A stretch of DNA of 64,000 nt from Tridacna crocea (Eukaryota; Mollusca; Bivalvia; Cardiida; Cardiidae), in assembly GCA_943736015.1 (NCBI GenBank), contig OX031059.1, forward strand, positions 45,023,159 through 45,087,158, read 5' to 3'. This document shows, in pieces, positions 18,768-31,500 of the stretch (the first letter of the stretch is position 1; the number at the start of each line of letters is the position of its first letter). The notes under the pieces were generated by a model. That model made no database searches. It was not told where the DNA came from and worked only from the letters and a program-made list of their open reading frames with translations. The position numbers were made by a program, and so were the translations under genes.

Positions 18768-19378
18768 TAGTATATTTACTCATTTAAGTCTGAACTCCTT
18801 GGATGAAATTTTTAGCCGAAACTTTGAAGATAGTCTTAAACAAGAGGGCAATGAAGGCCATGAAGTTGCTAACCTGAGCTATTTGACTAAATATGACATA
18901 TCCAATCTTTTCTGAGATAAAGTGACAAACATTCTTAGGGAAAAAACAAGGGATTTCAAAGAAATGATGTAGTGACCAAATTTTTTTTTTACCTGATTGA
19001 CCCATTTTCAAACTGGATTGAAATGTAATCAATTTAAACATTCAAACCACATTCCATTGTTATTGGACTTTACATGTGGCATCTAGAATGTAGTTTTTCT
19101 ATTGTTTGACCCAGTGCCCTAGTTTTCGACCCAATAAAACCCATACTTTTTCTAACTCTATGGAGATACCATCAAGACAAAAACTGACATACTGTCATGG
19201 TTACTGGACTGAAAATGTGGCCTTAAGAGTGTACACTTTCTTTTCAATGATTTGAACTGAAAAGTTCTGTTCAAGGGGGCTGAGGCATACTGGTATCTAT
19301 TCCAAAGATGACATGGCAATTATTGTCTAGTAGATTTTAGGTTAATACATTCAACACTTACTTTCACTGATAAAATGC

Positions 19379-19384
19379 TTTATT
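19379..19384 (-). terminator. CFAP144 polyadenylation signal AATAAA
   Basis: On the minus strand AATAAA lies about 85 bases past the CFAP144 stop codon, at the normal distance for the mRNA 3' end. Confidence 0.7.
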
Positions 19385-19468
19385 AAAAAAAAAGTATACA
19401 TTGTATATACAAAAGTTCAAAAGGTGCATTAAACATCAATGTAGCATTCACTAAAGTAAAGTAAATTG

Positions 19469-19582
19469 TCAATTCAAATTTTCTGTTTGTTCCTTTACAC
19501 GCCATGCAGCATCCATGTATTTGGTTATAGCTGTATTTTGTCGAAAATGATTGAGTCGGCGATCTGATCTGTCTGAATCAAT
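19469..19582 (-). CDS. CFAP144: CFAP144 exon 4 (last)
   Basis: Residues 99-135 and TGA (19471-19469). It contains SDRRLNHFRQNTAITKYMDA, matching HDRRLNHFRVYNDITLYKA of the human protein, and ends EQTENLN. The acceptor is acatttag. Confidence 0.93.
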   Translation of the reverse strand: MDSDRSDRRLNHFRQNTAITKYMDAAWRVKEQTENLN

Positions 19583-22500
19583 CTAAATGTAAAGAATATA
19601 AAGTAAATGAGTTTTTAAAAGCTTGTAGATCTAGATTGTGCAAACACTTACATTACTGCAGGTAGCATAGAGGGCCCCAAGATTTCACAATTGCTATTTC
19701 AAGACTTTTCGCCTTTTGCTGAACAACAAAATATCAGACTTGTCCAGTGTGAATACATTTGCAGTGCACAAATTAAATGTTATAAAATTTGATTCCTCTA
19801 TGAACCGAAAACATTGGGAAAAGGGGAAATTGCTATTCACCTTTTCCACAGTGTTTTCAAGTCAACAACCATAACCATAAGAAAGAAAGGAATTGGGTGG
19901 TAAAGGGTTTACAAGTGAGGTAAGAAAATAGTTTTGCAGAACACAGCAAAACATGTAAAATGTAGCTTTTTACAGGAATAAGAATGAACCACATACATTT
20001 ATAGAATCACATTTTTCAGCTTTTGCAGAAACATTTTTCCTCATGCTTTGGTGGCTTAACCCATTACCACACAATCCCTACTTTTGACGCCCCTGAGAAA
20101 GAAGCCTTTTGAAAACACTGTAGGAAAAGGAGAAAATGCTGGTAACCAGCATTTTCTCCTTTTCCCACAGTGTTTTCTACCCTTCTCAGAACAAATTTCA
20201 ATTTTTCAGTCATCTTTATGTTGTCGTCTGCAAATGCTTTCATTTTGAACCAGTCTAAAATTTTGTCGTGTGGTAAAGAGTTAATTGCAGTGTGTAAAGC
20301 TTAACCCTTCACCAAACAATCCCTGGTTTTTACAACCCTGAGACAGAAGACTTTTGAAAACATTGTGGGGAAAGGAAAAAATGCTGGTAACCAGCATTTT
20401 CTCCTTTTCCCACAATGTTATCCACCGTTCAGAAAACAATTTTCAATTTTCGAGTCACATTGATTTTGTCGTCCGCAAACACTTTCAGTTTGGAGGAGTC
20501 TGAAATTTTGTCGTTTGATAAAGAGTTGATTGCTTTATGATTTAAGGTTTTACATCTGAATGGAAAGCTTTCAAACTACTTCTTAAGATGTAGCAAAAGT
20601 GATTGTTACATATTCTACAGCCACAGATGTAGTTAGTTTAACCCCTAGACTACTACGCACAACTCTATGACCTAAGGTGAACATTTTAGATCAGGATCAG
20701 ACTACACAGATCATGCAGTCTGATCTTTGATCTACACTGACCAAAGTAGAGATATCTTTTCAGAAAATACATGTATCCTTAAAATACTAAAATTTGGGTT
20801 TTAGATATAAGCTTAAAAGTTTCATATCGCTGTTGTTTTTCATTTCACTGATTCAGCAGGATTTAGCAGGATAAGAGTTAACCCTTTACCCAACGAAAAT
20901 ATTTTACACTGGTCCAAATTGAAAGCATTTGCAGACAACAGAATAAAAGTTACTGAAAATTTAAATTTTCTTTTGGAAGGGAAGAAAACATTGTGGGAAA
21001 AGGAAAAAATGCTGGTTACCAGCATTTTCTCCTTTTCCCACAATGTTTTCAGAAGGCCTCTTTCTCAGGGTCGTGAAAAGTCGGGATTGTGTGGTAATGG
21101 GTTAACTGAATAAATATCGTTAAAGAGCAGCCTTTTTTCCCTGGGACTGTTTGATAAAGGGCTCCGTATTAGGCTCTTTGATTAAGGGGGTCAGGAAAAG
21201 GGTCTTTGTTAAGTCATTAACTTTCGATACAGTAAATACTAGTCAATGTACTACCTATTCTATATATTACTCCGAGACAAGCCATCTGGTAGTCTGAGTC
21301 AGATTCTTCATCAACCAACCATAATTGCTTATCTAAGAAAATCAGGGTTTCATATAGAAGGGTTGTCTAATATTGGCCAAGATAAGGTGTAGTATGAATT
21401 TCACAAAATTTACTTTACCCATAATTCCCGAAAAATCATACTTGCAGATGACTTTGAAAACATCCTAGTAAAGTAAAATTATGATATGAGCCATGCTGTG
21501 TACGAAGGGGGGAGGGAGGATATCTGCAAAAAATCTCAAGCCATGTCAATCTAGGTAGTTCATGCAGGCTGACAAACATTGGTATAGGTTAATTTTTGCA
21601 TGTCCCAGGATCATTCCACCACATTTAGTTGGCTGTTAAACAAAAAGGATTTTTATGGATCCACAATGGTCCTCAACTTGGTAGGTATAATGACGAACTG
21701 AGATGCATTAAGCCGCCTTTGGTCAGAGTATGTCTCATATATAATCATTATGGAATGATTGTTTACATGTTCCATAGATTAACTCTTTACCAAACAACAA
21801 TAATTTTAGGAATGTCCAAATCCAAAGCATTTGCAGACGACAATATAAAAGTAACTGAAAATTTGAAATTTGTTTTGTGAAGGGTAGAAAACATTGTTGG
21901 AAAAGGAGAAAATGCTGGTTACCAGCATTTTCTCCTTTCCCCACAATGTTTTCTAAAGGCTTCTTTCTCAGGGGCATCAAAAGTAGGGATTGTGTGGTAA
22001 TGGGTTAATAGCCAAATAGCATGTCATAATGTGGTTAACTTTTGACAAAATGACAAAATTTTAGACTGGTCCAAATTGAAAGCATTTGCAGACGACAAAA
22101 TAAAAGTGACTCAAATATTGAAATTTGATATTCGAAGGGTAGAAAACATTGTGGGAAAAGGAGAAAATGCTGGTTACCAGCATTTTCTTCTTTTCCAAAA
22201 ATGTTTTCGAACAGCTTTCTCAGGGTTGTCAAAAGTAGGGATTGTGTGGTAATGGGTTAAAGGAGAAATTGTCCACTGGAAGCATTTTCTTATTGTCTCA
22301 CCATGGTTTCATAAGTAGTCATCTGTAAAGTGTGTATTAAAGTTAACTTTAAACTTACCAATGGTCTTGTGATCCACCCTACTTCCTGAGCTTCTGTTTG
22401 TGGATAGGTATACTTTTTTACTGGTTCTAAATTAGCTCTTGAAATTACCTTTTTAAAATGCTCTGAAAGAATTTGAAAACCAGAGTTGTAAAAGAAAAAT

Positions 22501-25500
22501 ATCAACAACAAGAGCGGCAAACTGTCGCAAGATACGCCCGTCTTACCCCAAGTTGTAAAGCTGGGGCATGCACCAGACTAAATTCAAGTATGAAAAACGA
22601 CACAGGGTAGTAACTCAAAAATTAAGCAAGCAAGAGTTATGATTCCTGTGCATTGCACTCCCCCTTGATGAGATCTATCCACCCATGAAATGTCATAACC
22701 CTAGCTAGTATATAGTTTTGGAGATATTCACCAGACAAAAATCAAGTATGAAAAACAACAAAGGGCAATAACTCAAAAATTAAGCAAGCAAGAGTTATGA
22801 TTCCTATGCATTGCACTCCCCCTTGATGAGATCTATCCACCCATAAAATTTCATAACCTTAGCTAGTAAAGTTTTGGAGATATGCTCCGGACAAAAATCA
22901 AGTATGAAAAACGACAAAGGGCAATAACTCTAAAATTAAGCAAGCAAGAGTTATGGTTCTTATGCACTGCACTCCCCCTTGATGAGATCTATCCACCTAT
23001 GAAATTTTATAACCTTAGCTAGTATAGTTTTGGAGATATTCACCGGACAAAATTCAAGTATGAAAAACGACAAAGGGCAATAACTCAAAAATTAAGCAAG
23101 CAAGAGTTATGATTTCTGTGCACTGCACTCCCCCTTGATAAGATCTATCCACCCATGAAATTTCATAACCCTAGAGAGTATAGTTTTGGAGATATGCTCT
23201 GGCCAAAATTCAAGTATGAAAAAAGGACAAAGGGCAATAACTCAAAAATTAAGCAAGCAAGAGTTATGGTTCCTGTGCATTGCACTCCCCCTTGATGAGA
23301 TCTATTCACCCAAGAAATTTCATAACCCTAGCTAGTATAGTTTTGGAGATATGCTCCGGACAAAATTCAAGTATGAAAAACGACAAAGGGCAATAACTCA
23401 TAAATTAAGCAAGCAAGAATTATGGTTCCTCTGCACTGCACTCCCCCTTGGTGAGATCTATCCACCCATGAAATTTCATAACCCTAGGTAGAATAGTTTT
23501 GGAGATATGCTCCGGACAAAGAACTGGACGCCGCCCGCCCGCCCGCCCGTCGCGGTTGATCCCATAATACGTCCCGTCTTTGACGGGCGTACAACAAAGG
23601 GTTCTTTTTAACCCCTTATACTACACAATGCCATATTTATTGACCTAAAAGAAGACAAAGAAGACGATGACATTATAAAACATTTTGGAAAAAGGAGAAA
23701 ATACTGGTACCAGCATTTTCTCCTCTTTTAACAATGTATTCAACCCTGCAAAATTCTACTTTTGTATCTTTTTTTTTGTTGTCTGCAAACGCTTACAATT
23801 TGGACAGGTCCTGCACCAAGTAAAGATGAAATGCAGGTCATGGATTAGTCAGCTCTTGCTGGGATGTAACTACAATGGAGTTGAAAGCAGCAAAACAACA
23901 GCAATATTCAATCAGTTCCAAAGGCTACTCATCAAGGGATTCAAATTCCTAATGTCTGATGCAGGAGACAGAAGTTCTATATGCTGCATTACCGTATCTG
24001 CTGTATTATCGTGTTCTGCCTTTGTACCACTCTGAATCATTTTACGCTGTACCACTCTGAATTATTTTACCCTGTACCAAACAATCCTGTGTGGTAACGC
24101 CCCCAAGGAGGTGTCTTTGAAAACATCGTGGGAAAAGGAGAATATATTGGTCACTAGCAATTTTTCCTTTTTCCTTACAATGTTTTTTTTTTCCTATCAA
24201 AGACAAATATCTTTATTTCAAGCAATGTTTAAATTGTTATCTGCAAATGCTTTCAATTTTATCCAATCTAAAATTTTGATGCTTGGTAAAGAGTTACTCT
24301 CACAGTCAACCTTAAAGCCCCAATAGCGCTCATATAGAGGTATTTTTGTGTGTGAAAATAGTCGGAATAAAGACACGAATCTGCTAATTATACTCTAATT
24401 TTGTCAACAAGGGGATAGAAGCGTTCATTGCAACATCGGCTCCTGCTACAGAACCATTTGCATTTTTTCATTATCAACTCTCCCAACTCCAAAAAGACGT
24501 TGCTACATCTATTCGGAATGATTCTGATGTCCTATATTTGGGCATCACGTGATTGATAATGATGACGTATATCCCAGACGCTATGTGCTTCCTCTACATG
24601 AAAGCTACTGCGAAACCTCGGTAAGATTTTAATTTTCTTGAGATTAGGACTGCGTTCCTTGTATGTTGATTGGTAAATCGGAGTTGCGCTTTCATCATTC
24701 TGATCAGGGCATGAATAAACACCGTTTTTTCTCTTGTCAGAGCTGTACTGGTAGAAACTTCGCGTCTCGGCCCATAAAACTTTCGGTCCATTACTATTTC
24801 GTCCAATAAGACATTCGGCGTTTATACATACAAAGTCGAATGTGTTGGGTACACAGGGTTGTAATATGGACCAGGGAAATCTAATTAAACACATTGTGGT
24901 TGTTTTGTAGTGAAGATCGGACTTTATATTAGGTGCGTTCTGATCTTGGTCGTAGGTAGTGAATGAGTTTAGAAGTTTGTTTTGTGAAAAAATAATTGAT
25001 GAATTTTGATCCGAGTTTAACATCAGGTGGTAGACGTTTTATATTAAATGTCAGAATTCTTACCAGGTATATTCTGGTCTTGACTAACGTTACAATGTCA
25101 AACCAGCATATTTTAAGTCTCAACTTTGAAGAGTTTGGTTTAACTCATTACCAAATGACAATATTTAAAGCTTACAAGTCCAAATCGAAAGCGTTTGCAA
25201 ACGACAAAATCGAAGTGACTGAAAATTTAAAATTTGTTTTGTGAAGGGTAGAAAAGATTGTTGGAAAATGAGAAAATGCTGGTTACCACATTTTCTCCTT
25301 TTCTCACAATGTTTTCTAAAGGCTTCTTGCTCAGGGGCGTCAAAAGTAGGGATTGTGCGGTAATGGGTTAACTTGCAGTTTACAGATATCTTTTCTGCCA
25401 GTTTTTAAGAAAAAATTGGTGTTATTTCATCAATTAAGTCATTGCATACAGATGAACCCTACAGATGCAAGACAGTTGAAGACCATCAGCAGTAGTACAC

Positions 25501-28500
25501 TTTACTCAAATAGATCTAAAGCATTGTGATTGAGAATCATGTTTTTCATGTCTTTTTTACTGATCACTTTCCTTTCTAATCTAACAACAATGTATCTTTT
25601 TTAGGTAGGCAGAGAGACCAAGATGTTTTTAAACTGATGATTAGATACCCCAGTCTGGTGTTATATCCCATCTGAAAGGATTCCTTTTTTTACAGATTTC
25701 AACAACATGTCAACAGGTATTTCAATGATATTTATGTCTGGATCTAAAATACATTAATGTTAGAACTTGTGTCTTTTGTATTCGGAGCTTAAATACTTGA
25801 CCAGACAAAGGTTCAGCTTTGTACATCCATACCATAGACTGCATGTGCACTAATTAATTTTTGGAAAGAATCAAGTTTTAGAAAGAAGCAATTGTATGTA
25901 ACAAGCAAATATTCCTTTCTTTATTTATGACTCAAAGCCTTATTAGGCAGGAAGTCCGATTTTGGACAACAAATGGGATTAATGGCCAATCCCGGACGAG
26001 CCCCCATCTTACGAACAAAGAAACAAATGAATAAATGCATGGCAGATATAAGGGACCGAGCGAGATTCGAACCCCGGAACTCCCGGACGCAAGGCCAATA
26101 CCTTAACCACTGAGCCAAAGAGATATCTCCCTGACGCAGAAGCCAGGTATTGTATTTAAATCGGGAGAATGCCATGCAGGAAGGTGTGGTCTCTCGTAAC
26201 ATTATGGATCCATAAAACCCAATTTGTATAACAGTGGACTTGAACTGATGGTAGAATGGTACTTTGACATGCAGAAAATTTGTAAAGTGCAAAAAGAGTC
26301 ATCCCATGTCAGCCTACACACACTTTTGACAGAGCATGGCTCCTATATTACAGTACAGTATTTAGCAAGAAACTTATAATCTTGTCATTTCAGTGTCTCA
26401 TTTTGCACAAAGCCGGCCCAGTAAAGCCAGGTTACAAGGACATGAATGAACTGCGTTTGATGGGCCATCAACATAGGAGGTCGTGATTGGCACAAAGTTG
26501 GGAAATGGTAGTGTGATAACAAAATTAGAATTAAAAAGAGAAAATGAAAAAAAAGAGACTTTTTGAAAAAATTGTAATTTAGTTACGGTGAACAATGTAG
26601 GTACATGTAGCTTTAAATGTCAGATAACCATTTTAAAGGCAAACAGTATCAATATAGTATACTGAAAAGAAAATCTTATTATTCACTCTTTATCATTAGA
26701 CAAAAATGAAGACTTGTTAAAATTTAAAGCATTTGCAGTTGATTTTTAACCCTTTACCACACAATCTGGAGTATTCATGACCCCGAGAAAGGACCCTTTT
26801 GAAAATATTGTGGGAAAAGGAGAAAATGCTGGTAATCAGCATTTTTTCCTTTCCCACAATGTTTTCTACCCTTCCCAAGACAAATTTTAAATTTTCAGTC
26901 ACTTTTATTTTGTTATCTTCAAATGTTTTTAATTGGATCCAGTCTAAAATGTTTCCCTTTGGTAAAGAGTTAACTCTTTACCACACAATCCCTACTTTTG
27001 ATGACCCTAAGAAAGAAAGCCTTTGAAAACACTGTGGGAAAAGGAGAAAATGCTTACCATACAATCCCTACTTTTGATGACCCTCAGAAAGAAAGCCTTT
27101 GAAAACATTGTGAGAAAAGGAGAAAATGCTGGTACCCAGCATTTTTTTTCTTTTCCCACAATGTTTTCTACCCTTTCCAAATCAATTAACAATTTTCGAT
27201 TCACATTTATTTTACCACATAATCCCTCCTTTTGACGACCCTAAGAAAGACAGCCTTTGAAAACATTGTGGGAATAGGAGAAAATGCTGGTACCCAGCAT
27301 TTTCTTCTTTCCCACAATGTTTCCTACCCTTTCCAAATCAATTTACAATTTTCGATTCACATTTATTTTGTCGTCTGCTTTCAATTTGGGCAAGTCCAAA
27401 ATTTAGTCGTTTGGTAAAGAGTTAACCAGCATTTTCTCCTTTTCCCACAATGTTTTCTACCCTTCACAAAACAAATTTCAAATTTTCAGTCACTTTTATG
27501 TTGTCGTCTGCAAATGCTCTCAATTTGGACAAGTCTAAATTTTTGTCGTTTGGTAATGGGTTAAACAAGAATCAAAGGATGAAATTTGTTTTTGAAGGTA
27601 AATTAATCTGTTCTAAGACATGTATTTTTTATCAGTTTTTTTGGGGGGTTTAATAATACTATTTGAGTTACTAGTATATCACACTGCCCATTGCATCTAT
27701 CCCAACTGTCAGAGCTTGTTTGATCCGTGTTCCATATACACCATACACATTATTGCTAAGCCAAATAAGTTCAGACCATGTTTGGGAAGGGAGAAAAATG
27801 AATTTTGTTTCAGTGGCTATCATCAATCTGCAGAGAGAATTTGTATGGTTTATTGGCATCCTTTATGGTATTCAATAGCTTGAATCAGTTTGAAAAAGCA
27901 TTAAGGTCTAAAGTATACAGGAGATCACTCGTTTATCCCAAGCTAGACTAATTTTGATCCAAGGATTGATGATAGTCATTGTGACAGGATTCATTTCTCT
28001 CTCACTGCTGACAATTTTTCAACAATGAGCAGCCAGTGGCTTGGAAAGAATATTGGTAAAAGTACTGGTAAAAGGAACTCCAGGAAAGCATGGATAGGTG
28101 CATTGGCCACAGTGATGATTAATTGATTTTATGGTTGGTGTTTTAAGCTGGTTTCACCATTTTCAACAGTCATATTACAGCAAAAGCCCACATATTCATA
28201 TCTTTCTGGATTTTACCAGTACTAGGCTCTGAAGTGTGACTGTGTCGTGCCAAATGACACTCACGAAAAACAAAATAACTGAAAAAATGGTGTTACAATA
28301 CCATACAATCCAATCATTAAGTAGCCTGTACCATAATATCAACATTGAACTCTTTACAGGCTACAAAATTTCAACTTTCCAAAACAAATTTCCATACTAA
28401 ACATGTACTATTTTTCATCTGTAAATACTTTCAAGTCTAAAATTTTGTTGTATGTAAAGAGTTTATAAATCATAATACAGAAATAGGTTGAATAACAGAT

Positions 28501-31500
28501 GACAGGTTTTGGATTTGTGTATGAAATGACAGAAAGCATACAGGGAAGAGAAAAAAATGCTAGTTATCAACATTTTCTACTCCTCCCACAAAGCTTCTAG
28601 AGCTTTCTTCTTCAGGGTCGTTGAAATACAGGATTGTTATCTACAGGGCTATAAAAAGCATGAAAATGTTTATTATAACAACTGCAGTTTGCTCAAACAT
28701 GCTTTTTATTGGTCTTGAACTTTTTGTAAGATATGGTTTTGTTGCTAAATTCTAGAACTTTAAACTGGGTGTAGAGTTAGATATACATGAATAATTGTCA
28801 CTTTTGTATCACACATAGTCATGCAAATATACAACACAGTGATCATGTCTTATATCATTGTTCAGCCTTGTTGTCTATGGACTTTGGACTTTCCATCATT
28901 AAGCACCTAAGGTAGAAAGAGAAAGAGAAACAAGTAAATATATTCAATTGATTTGTGGTGCAATGCAATAACTCTATTTTCAACAGTATTTCAACTGTAT
29001 AGGAGGAGCAGAACACTTACTCATGTTTACTTGGTCAGTTACAGATATTTTTGGCAAAAGAGTTAGAGGAGGTTACATATTCATTGAAACTACATGTACC
29101 TCTTTCTACAGTTTATATTTAGAACAATATTTAAAACATCAAATTAACCAAAAGGCTATGGCGGATGTACAAGCACCGTCACATCCTCGGTTTTTTTCAA
29201 TTTACTGCCAATGTATATTAAGTGTCGTTGGAAAAGGAATCGACCCTCTGTAACTCTTGAACATAATTTGGATTTTGTTCATGGGGCAGGGTGGAAAAAC
29301 CTGAAAAATTTAAAGACTTTGCACAGGATACTAGTAAACGAAACAGATGTAAAAGAAACATCATTTTAACCCTTTTGAAAACAATATAAGTTTTAACAAC
29401 CTGGAGAAAGACCCTCTATGCAAACATTGACAAAATGTTGGTCAAATGCAGCCTGTGGGAAAAGGAGAAAATGTTGGTAGCCAGCATTTTCGTCTTTATT
29501 CCTTTCTACCCTTTTAAAGAGACTTTTATTATCTCAGTTACTTTTTCATCAGCAAAAAATTTCAATTCAGAAAAGACTTGACCCTTTCCCAAACAAGCCC
29601 TTATTTCTATATGTCTGCATTAAAAGTCTTATGAAAACACTGGGAATTCCGGAAAGGAGAAATTACCCGTAACAAGCAATTTCTCCTTTTCCCAGAGTTT
29701 TCTACCCTATTTGAGAATTTTCTGCCATTTTCTCCAAATCTAAAATTGTCGTCTGCAAACTCTTTTGGTTTGGAAGAGTCCAGACTCTGTCGTTTGGGAA
29801 AGAGTTAATTGTTGTTCTCCAGTAAATATTTGATTTTTGTTTGTCGGAGCATTTTGTACCACTTGAAACATTATTAGTTCTACGGTCAGAGCATGTTTCC
29901 AAGTTCCCTACCACCTGACCGCAAAACAAATTCATTAGACTGCAAAGTTTTATCATTCTGACGTTTGTTAACTCTTTACCACATGAGCAAAATAATAGAC
30001 TTGTCCAAATTGAAAGGATTTGCAGACGACAATTGAAACATGGTTCACATGATGAAATTTGTCATTAATAGAGTAGAAAATGTGGGAAAAGGTAAAAATG
30101 CTGGTTACCAGCATTTTCTCCTTTTTCCACAATGTTATCAAAAAGCTGTAAAAGTTCGGAATTGATAACATTTGCAGATGAAAAATTAGACATAGCTGAA
30201 ATGATATGATTTTTTTTTCTGAAAGAGATGTTAATGTTTTGAAAAAGGGAAAAGAAATATTGGTTACCAGCAATTCTTCCATTTGCAAAAATGCCTTGAA
30301 ATCATTTTCAATATTAGAATTACTAAATAATTCTTAACATGGAAAACTTTGATGTTTGGGTTAAGAGCTGACAACAGGCAACACCCTTTAACATCGCTGT
30401 ATGTATGAATGTATTTTATTTTTTGTCTACGAATTCTTATTGTGATTATATAATGTATTTAAAATTATAAACTAATATTTACACCTTATTGCCTTGCTTA
30501 TTGCATGAAACATATCTGTCCTTGTATGAACTGTTATCTAAAGTGGCCAGTTACATATTGTAACAAGCATACGGAAGGCCAAATATTCCTATGCTACATA
30601 TTCTTCAGCAACACCACAGAATAGGTCTTTGGAAATTTGATTGTTCTGCTGTATACCCTAAAAATAATAAAAAAAAAAAAATCATAATCTCTTTTTCAAT
30701 TCATCTCAATCTGAAAATCTGGGGAAGAAAAAAAATGGAATTATTGAAATGGGTGTTTTTATACTCCACTTCATTCCATTTGACGACAGAATAACCTCCA
30801 GCATAATATCCAGCATAATTATAATTGGACTGTTGGATTGTTGGTGCATCTCCAACCCTTTACTAATTTACTTCACATGTTGTTTGTACTAGCAAGGAGT
30901 TGGGGTATGTCATAGTGCCCCAATGGCAGCAAAAGTACACGAAGTAGGTCTTAAAATGCATCTAAATTTGAATAATAACAGAAGTATGGAAATTATGGAA
31001 GGTGACAATCTGTTATTTTGCAGCCTGTGTAAGTGTTAGTTAATGGCAGAAAATGGAGTTTAAAAGTAGGTCAAAAGTTGCCATGTCCCTCAGTCCTTTG
31101 GTTTCTTTTACCTGATTTCAAAAAACGGGGGTTTTTTGCCATCAAATTGCACTTGCATTGATCATAAAACCAACATATTGTCATCTTCACAATACTTTCC
31201 ATACATTATTTAACCCTTTCCCAAACAAGCCCTGGTTTTTACATGTCTGCAGTAAAAGTCTTTAAAAAACTGTGGGAAAAGGAGAAATTGCTCGTAACGA
31301 GCAATTTCTCTTTTTCCACAGTGTTTTCTACCCTTTTTGAGAACTTTCTGCCATTTTCTCAAAATCTAAAATTGTCGTCTGCAAACTCTTTCAGTTTGGA
31401 AGAGTCCAAAATTAGTCGTTTGGAACAGGGTTAAAGTCAAAACTGGCTTTGTTCAACCCATTACCACACACTCCCTACTTTTGACAACCCTGAGACAGAT

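Larger units (their letters stand above)
17246..19378. other. Intergenic region between EBP2 and CFAP144 tails
   Basis: The two genes converge, with about 2.1 kb between the EBP2 stop and the CFAP144 polyadenylation signal. The space holds three MITE copies (17355, 18318 and 18540) and a 40-bp tandem array (18064). The parts 17570-18060 and 18770-19370 show nothing recognisable. Confidence 0.6.

Noticed and set aside
30860..30975. Minus-strand 32-codon frame after an acceptor-like tag (MHFKTYFVYF...)
   Set aside because: Considered as an extra exon of the candidate gene, but its ATG, aromatic composition and stop do not fit the phases of the neighbouring exons.
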